Positions 59,870-64,000 of a DNA stretch of 64,000 nucleotides are shown one piece after another. The stretch spans positions 1 to 64,000 of the forward strand of contig CAYRZU010000003.1 of the NCBI GenBank assembly GCA_964428895.1, read 5' to 3'. This DNA comes from HyVt-337 sp964428895. Its GTDB lineage: Bacteria; Planctomycetota; Phycisphaerae; SM23-33. The position numbers and the translations under genes are program-made. Position 1 is the stretch's first letter. The number at the start of each line of letters is the position of its first letter. The notes under the pieces were generated by a model. It worked only from the letters and a program-made list of their open reading frames with translations, did not search any database and was not told the origin of the DNA.

Positions 59870-60382
59870 ATGCTGACTGTGAGTGTGCATCAAGGGGACT
59901 TAACGGCTTGGCAGGTCGACGCGATCGTCAACGCCGCCAATAACGATTTGATCCTGGGTAGCGGCCTGGCCGGCGCCATCGCCGCCCACGGCGGGCCGAC
60001 CATTCAGGCCGAATGCTCCGCCCACGGGCCCGTCGACGTCGGCCAAGCCGCCATCACCGGCGCCGGCGATCTGCCGGCCAAGCACGTGATCCACCAGGCG
60101 TCCATGGGCATCGGCGCCCAGCCAACCGAACAGTCGCTGCGAAGCTCGACCGCGGCTTGTCTGGCCCTGGCGGAAACGAGCGGCCTAACGTCGATCGCCT
60201 TCCCGGCGACCGGGACCGGCATCGGCGGATTCGATATGCGGGGTTGCGCCCGGATCATGATGGCCGAGGTGGCCGCTTTTTCCGAATCCGCTCGAAATCT
60301 CACCGACGTCCACTTCGTTCTATTTGATGAGGATGCGCGAGTTATCTTCCAAACCGTCGCGGATGAGTTGTTCGCCTCGTAA
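59870..60382 (+). CDS. Macro-domain protein (ADP-ribose-binding)
   Basis: 170 residues, the size of a single macro domain. QGDLTAWQVDAIVNAANNDLILGSGLAGAI carries the ADP-ribose-binding Asp and Asn; HVIHQASMGIG and AFPATGTGIGGFDMRGCARIM form the other binding loops. Such proteins bind ADP-ribose or remove it from proteins and O-acetyl-ADP-ribose. GGAG precedes the ATG at 59870. The following secreted protein gene overlaps its end by 20 bases. Confidence 0.88.
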   Translation: MLTVSVHQGDLTAWQVDAIVNAANNDLILGSGLAGAIAAHGGPTIQAECSAHGPVDVGQAAITGAGDLPAKHVIHQASMGIGAQPTEQSLRSSTAACLALAETSGLTSIAFPATGTGIGGFDMRGCARIMMAEVAAFSESARNLTDVHFVLFDEDARVIFQTVADELFAS

Positions 60383-61106
60383 CATCGGCCGACCGCGCCG
60401 ACTGGCCGCGGCGGCGATTCTGCTGGCGATCTGCGCAGGCGTGGCCGGCCAGGAACCAACCACCCAACCGGCCGAGACCCCTGCCGACAACCTGCGGTAC
60501 TGGCTGGACCAAGGTCAGCCCACGACCAACGCCGCCGACGACGCGCCGACGACCCAGCCAACCTCACAGCCGGCTCCGGTTGCGCCGGCCGACGCCGTGC
60601 CCGGATCGACCGTTACCATGAGCGACGGGCAGTCCTTCACCGGTGCTGTATTCACCAGTGCACGCGCTCCGGTGGAGGTCTTCGTGGCCGAGACCAAGCG
60701 CTGGCGGCGTGTGCCGTTGGTCGCGGTGGTGTCGATTACGGCCGAAATCGTGGCCGAGGCCATGGAGCCCGAGTGGCGACCCAAGGAGATCGGCTCGCCC
60801 GAGCGAATCTACACCGGGCGCGAATACCCCACTCGCCGGCTGGCCTGGGCATTCGAACTGGCTGACGGCGCGGTGATCCGCGGAACCGTCAAAGGTCGCC
60901 CGATTTGGGTTCTGACGACCGGCCCGGGCGAACGGGCCCGCCGCGGGCCGTTCATCCTGGCCGAACGGGGCCGGGGAGAGGCCGGAGAGTCTTTGTCAGA
61001 CTTACCTTACATCACTCGCATCGACGTGGGGACCGGGGGCGAATGCGCCCCCTCACAGACCGCTCAGCCAGCCGACCAGGCGGAGGCCGGAAATATCGGG
61101 CCTTGA
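60363..61106 (+). CDS. Secreted protein of unknown function
   Basis: 247 residues from ATG 60363. Signal peptide (RRLAAAAILLAICAGVAGQ), then a Thr/Gln/Pro-rich linker (residues about 30-70) and a small beta-rich domain with VTMSDGQSFTGAVFTS, RVPLVAVVSITAE and ELADGAVIRGTVKG. Two such DGxxxxG repeats resemble the small beta-barrel pattern seen in secreted planctomycete proteins. No enzymatic motif is visible. The start overlaps the macro-domain gene by 20 bases and lacks a clear ribosome site. Confidence 0.6.
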   Translation: MSCSPRNIGRPRRLAAAAILLAICAGVAGQEPTTQPAETPADNLRYWLDQGQPTTNAADDAPTTQPTSQPAPVAPADAVPGSTVTMSDGQSFTGAVFTSARAPVEVFVAETKRWRRVPLVAVVSITAEIVAEAMEPEWRPKEIGSPERIYTGREYPTRRLAWAFELADGAVIRGTVKGRPIWVLTTGPGERARRGPFILAERGRGEAGESLSDLPYITRIDVGTGGECAPSQTAQPADQAEAGNIGP

Positions 61107-61212
61107 CACGGCCGCCGAAGTAGTGAAGTTGGTGCGCGGCATGAGCCGATGGCGCTAACGTTGTAACGCTATTTGGGGTCAGCAGTAGTCATGGGCCCCT
61201 GGCGATATCCTT

Positions 61213-63879
61213 ATGATGGCCGCAAAGAAGGCGACAACTCGTAAGAAGACAGCCAAGAAGAAGGCAACCCGCGCCGCCTCGGCCTCGGGTAAGTGCCTCG
61301 TCATCGTCGAGTCGCCCGCCAAGGCCAAGACCATCAACAAGTACCTCGGCCCCGGCTACGTGGTGAAGGCCTCGATGGGTCACGTCCGCGACCTGCCCAA
61401 GAAGGTCCTCGGCGTCGATGTCGAAGACCGTTTCCAGCCGACCTACGAGCCCCTGGCCGACCGCAAGAAGGTGCTGACCGAGCTGAAGCGTCAGGCCCGA
61501 GGGGCGTCGGAGGTCTTTCTGGCGACCGACTTGGACCGCGAGGGCGAGGCCATCGCGTGGCACCTGGCCGAAAGCCTCGGCGTACCGCCCGAGAAGATTC
61601 GCCGCGTCGTCTTCAATGAGATTACGTCGTCGGCCATTCGCGCCGCGTTCGACGATCCTCACACCATCGACCTGGACAAGGTCAACGCCCAGCAGGCCCG
61701 CCGCATTCTGGACCGGATCGTCGGCTATGAGATTTCCCCCCTGCTGTGGAAGAAGGTCGCCCCGGGCCTCTCCGCCGGCCGCGTGCAGTCTGTGGCGGTT
61801 CGCCTGATCGTCGAACGCGAAAAGGAAATCGACGCCTTCATCCCGGACGAATACTGGCGCTTCGGCAGTATCTTCCACACCGACCACGCCGCCGCCGACA
61901 AGCTCACCGCCGACTGGCCCGAGTTCCTGGCCACCAAGGACGACAAGGGCAACACGCCCACCCGCGAAGCCCAAGGCGCCTTCCTGGCCGAGCGAGAAGC
62001 GTTCCAGGCCGAACTGCTCCGCGTTAACGGCGAGCGGTTCCGCGCCGAGAATGTCGACCAGATACTCGCCGCTGTGGCCGCCATTGGATTCAAGGTCGGC
62101 GAAGTTCAGCGCACCGAAGACCCCGAAGGCAAGGGCCCGGCCGCCAATTTGGTGAAACTGGTCGGCGGGATCGACCCGGCCGGCCCGGACTTCACCATCG
62201 GCCAACTCAAGCAGCGTGGCAGCACCTCACGCCCGCCCGCACCGTTCACTACAGCCACGCTTCAGCAGGCGGCGTCCGCGCAGCTTCGGTTCGGCGCGCA
62301 GCGGACCATGCGGATCGCCCAGCAACTCTACGAAGGCATCGACGTTCCCGGCGAAGAAACGACCGGCCTGATCACCTACATGCGTACCGACAGCCGTCAT
62401 CTGTCGAGCGAGGCGGTCGGCCAGGCGCGTTCGGTCATCGAGAACGACTACGGCCCGCAGTATCTGCCCGACAAGCCCAACATCTACAGCTCCGGCGAAC
62501 GCGCCCAGGAAGCTCACGAGGCCGTCCGCCCCACCGAGGCCCACCGCCACCCCGACGATCTCCGCTCGGCCCTCAACGACGAGCAGTACAAGCTCTACAA
62601 GCTGATCTGGACGCGGTTCATGGCCTGCCAAATGACGTCCGCTCAGTGGGAGGTCACCGAGGCAGAACTGGTCGCGGCCTCCGACGCCGGCGAGGCCGTC
62701 TTCCGCGCCGTTGGGCGGCGCTTGGTGTTCGACGGGTTCATGCGGTTGACCGGCCTGCCCAAAAGCAAGGACCAACTCCTACCCGCCCTGGTCGAAGGGC
62801 AACCCGTCTTCCCCGGCCATCTGGCCCCCACCCAGCACTTCACGCAGCCGCCGCCAAGATACACCGAGGCCTCGCTGGTCAAGGCGCTCGAGGCTGAGGG
62901 CATCGGCCGGCCGAGCACCACCGCGGGCATCATCCAGACCATCCAAGACCGCCAGTACGTGCTGCAAGAGAACAACTCCTTCCAGCCCACCCACCTGGGC
63001 ACGGTCGTGATCGAGAAACTCATTCAGCACTTCCCGCAGATATTCGAGGTCGCCTTCACCGCACACATGGAAGACCTGCTCGACAAGGTCGAGGAGGCCC
63101 ACGCCGATTGGGTCAGCGTACTGGCGGACTTCTACGGCCCGTTCCACAGCAATGTTGAGAAGGCCGGCGAGGAGATGGTGCACGTCCACGCCGAGGTCAA
63201 GCCCAGCGAGTACGTGTGCGAACAGTGCGGCAAGCCCATGATCTACCGGTTCAGTAAGACCGGCGAATACCTTGGCTGCACCGGCTACCCTGACTGTCGT
63301 CAGACCTACCCGGTCGATAAGGACGGCAAGAAGGTCGAACGCAAGCAGGTTGAGGTCGCCTGTCCGCTCTGCGGGGAGAGCCCCATGGTGCTGCGCCGCA
63401 GCCGGTTCGGTGTGTTCCTGGGCTGCAGCAAGTACCCCGAATGCAAGGGCACGCACCCGTGCGACAAAGAGGGCGAGCCCCTCAAGATGGTCAAGCCTGA
63501 GGACATCCAGGAAACCTGCGAACTGTGCGGGTCCAAGATGGACGTCAAGTTCAAGGGCCGCCGGGCGTTCCTAGGCTGCTCGGCCTATCCGGAGTGCAAG
63601 AACACCGAACCGATCCCCGACGGCATTGCGGTCATCGCTCCGCCCAAGCCCGAACCCAAGGACGCCGAGTTCGCCTGCCCCAAGTGCGGCAAGCCCCTGC
63701 TGATCCGCTCCGGGCCGCGAGGTGAGTTCGTGGGGTGCTCGGGCTTCCCCAAATGCCGGACCACCATGAACCTCGACAAGCTGGCAGAACTGAAGGCCGG
63801 TGGCGGCGAAGCCGCCGAAGCGGCCGACGGCGACGAGGCCGAGGCCCCCAAGGCCAAGAAGAGCTCCAAGAAGGCCTAA
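61213..63879 (+). CDS. topA: DNA topoisomerase I
   Basis: 888 residues; ATG 61213 and ATG 61216 are adjacent. A Lys/Arg-rich N-terminal extension (residues 3-24) precedes the TOPRIM domain (VIVESPAKAKTINKYLG, ATDLDREGEAIAWHL). The active-site Tyr is residue 389 in GLITYMRTDS. Four zinc-ribbon modules follow (residues about 669-855), each with CxxC...GC..YPxC-type spacing, then an acidic and Lys-rich tail. It relaxes negative supercoils through a 5'-phosphotyrosine link. The basic ends probably strengthen DNA binding. Confidence 0.96.
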   Translation: MMAAKKATTRKKTAKKKATRAASASGKCLVIVESPAKAKTINKYLGPGYVVKASMGHVRDLPKKVLGVDVEDRFQPTYEPLADRKKVLTELKRQARGASEVFLATDLDREGEAIAWHLAESLGVPPEKIRRVVFNEITSSAIRAAFDDPHTIDLDKVNAQQARRILDRIVGYEISPLLWKKVAPGLSAGRVQSVAVRLIVEREKEIDAFIPDEYWRFGSIFHTDHAAADKLTADWPEFLATKDDKGNTPTREAQGAFLAEREAFQAELLRVNGERFRAENVDQILAAVAAIGFKVGEVQRTEDPEGKGPAANLVKLVGGIDPAGPDFTIGQLKQRGSTSRPPAPFTTATLQQAASAQLRFGAQRTMRIAQQLYEGIDVPGEETTGLITYMRTDSRHLSSEAVGQARSVIENDYGPQYLPDKPNIYSSGERAQEAHEAVRPTEAHRHPDDLRSALNDEQYKLYKLIWTRFMACQMTSAQWEVTEAELVAASDAGEAVFRAVGRRLVFDGFMRLTGLPKSKDQLLPALVEGQPVFPGHLAPTQHFTQPPPRYTEASLVKALEAEGIGRPSTTAGIIQTIQDRQYVLQENNSFQPTHLGTVVIEKLIQHFPQIFEVAFTAHMEDLLDKVEEAHADWVSVLADFYGPFHSNVEKAGEEMVHVHAEVKPSEYVCEQCGKPMIYRFSKTGEYLGCTGYPDCRQTYPVDKDGKKVERKQVEVACPLCGESPMVLRRSRFGVFLGCSKYPECKGTHPCDKEGEPLKMVKPEDIQETCELCGSKMDVKFKGRRAFLGCSAYPECKNTEPIPDGIAVIAPPKPEPKDAEFACPKCGKPLLIRSGPRGEFVGCSGFPKCRTTMNLDKLAELKAGGGEAAEAADGDEAEAPKAKKSSKKA

Positions 63880-63964
63880 TCTCCCCTCCCCTCACATCAG
63901 TTCATTTCCTGACTCAATTGCCCTTCCGCTCGGTCTAATCCTATGTTTCATACGGAGGTGTGTG

Positions 63965-64000
63965 ATGAAGACGCACAGGAACCGCCGTGGCGTAGCCACC
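63965..64000 (+). CDS. Start of a gene cut by the window edge
   Basis: ATG 63965 preceded by a strong ribosome site GGAGGT (63955-63960). Only 12 codons are visible (MKTHRNRRGVAT): a basic start as in signal peptides or prepilins. Nothing more can be said. Confidence 0.5.
   Translation, partial: MKTHRNRRGVAT

Noticed and set aside
61103..61131. TTGACA before topA as a promoter
   Set aside because: It overlaps the stop of the previous gene, and no acceptable -10 box exists at 16-18 bases.
1..64000. CRISPR array, rRNA genes or intact prophage
   Set aside because: No regularly spaced repeats, no rRNA-like segments and no phage structural or integrase genes were seen in the window.

Overview
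This 64 kb window is GC-rich, gene-dense chromosomal DNA from a bacterium that is most likely a planctomycete, probably class Phycisphaerae. The grounds are two secreted proteins ending in planctomycete-type PEP-CTERM sorting tails (61-855 and 40932-42101), dockerin-type repeats, a sulfatase, squalene-cyclase-like lipoproteins, AsmA-like envelope proteins and an XrtA/PEP-CTERM-type exopolysaccharide locus. The phylum is inferred from protein style only; no rRNA or intact housekeeping tRNA is present.

Left end (1-3.2 kb): a LamG-like PEP-CTERM protein, then a 0.6 kb non-coding junction holding four TGTGACCCG repeats, the 3' half of a tRNA-Arg(CCG) with its own terminator hairpin, and a seven-bladed SBBP beta-propeller gene that appears to have lost its 5' end. 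This looks like a recombination or integration scar. 3.2-6.4 kb: a minus-strand trio (corrinoid-methyltransferase-like UroD homologue, NodB-type deacetylase, DegT-type aminotransferase). 6.5-8.8 kb: a plus-strand pair of membrane proteins (DPPR-synthase-like UbiA prenyltransferase and a flippase-like LPG_synthase_TM protein).

8.8-29.3 kb: one minus-strand run of 17 tightly packed genes, many with overlapping stop and start codons, encoding a Wzx/Wzy-type exopolysaccharide system. In transcription order it holds Wza-like export lipoprotein, Wzz-like chain-length protein, CpsD-like ATPase, FemAB-like protein, glycosyltransferases, methyltransferases (one a tandem double domain), Wzx-like flippase, hexapeptide acyltransferase, GT9, DUF5935-type O-ligase, a fused GT4-GT4, a CapK/PaaK-like adenylating enzyme and a DUF3473-type deacetylase. 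No exosortase gene lies in the window. The likely initiating sugar transferase sits apart (35.5-36.1 kb) behind its own promoter, which has a palindrome across its -35 box. Between them (29.5-36.1 kb) are an exported orphan with a strong sigma70-like promoter, an MBOAT/SGNH pair for polymer O-acetylation, a GNAT enzyme and a 549-residue exported protein with an acidic and Arg-rich tail.

36.5-42.1 kb is mixed: a duplicated VanZ protein overlapping an MtfA-like peptidase, a small secreted protein broken by a frameshift, a tiny lipoprotein, a second UroD-like protein and a trypsin-like protease with dockerin repeats and PEP-CTERM tail. 42.2-47.6 kb is a mutagenic translesion operon (DUF6504-like, DinB-type polymerase, DnaE2, DUF72) behind a promoter with a direct repeat in operator position. 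47.7-53.4 kb is a co-directional set of AsmA-like protein, two paralogous cyclase-fold lipoproteins and a sulfatase, the last three translationally coupled; it is my best candidate for an undescribed envelope system. 53.4-64 kb holds MtnP, a giant AsmA-like protein, a UvrC-like protein without the second nuclease domain, a FabZ-like dehydratase, a macro-domain protein, a secreted protein, topoisomerase I with four zinc ribbons, and the first 12 codons of one more gene at the right edge.

All functions come from recognisable motifs and gene order read by eye. No database search or structure prediction was run.
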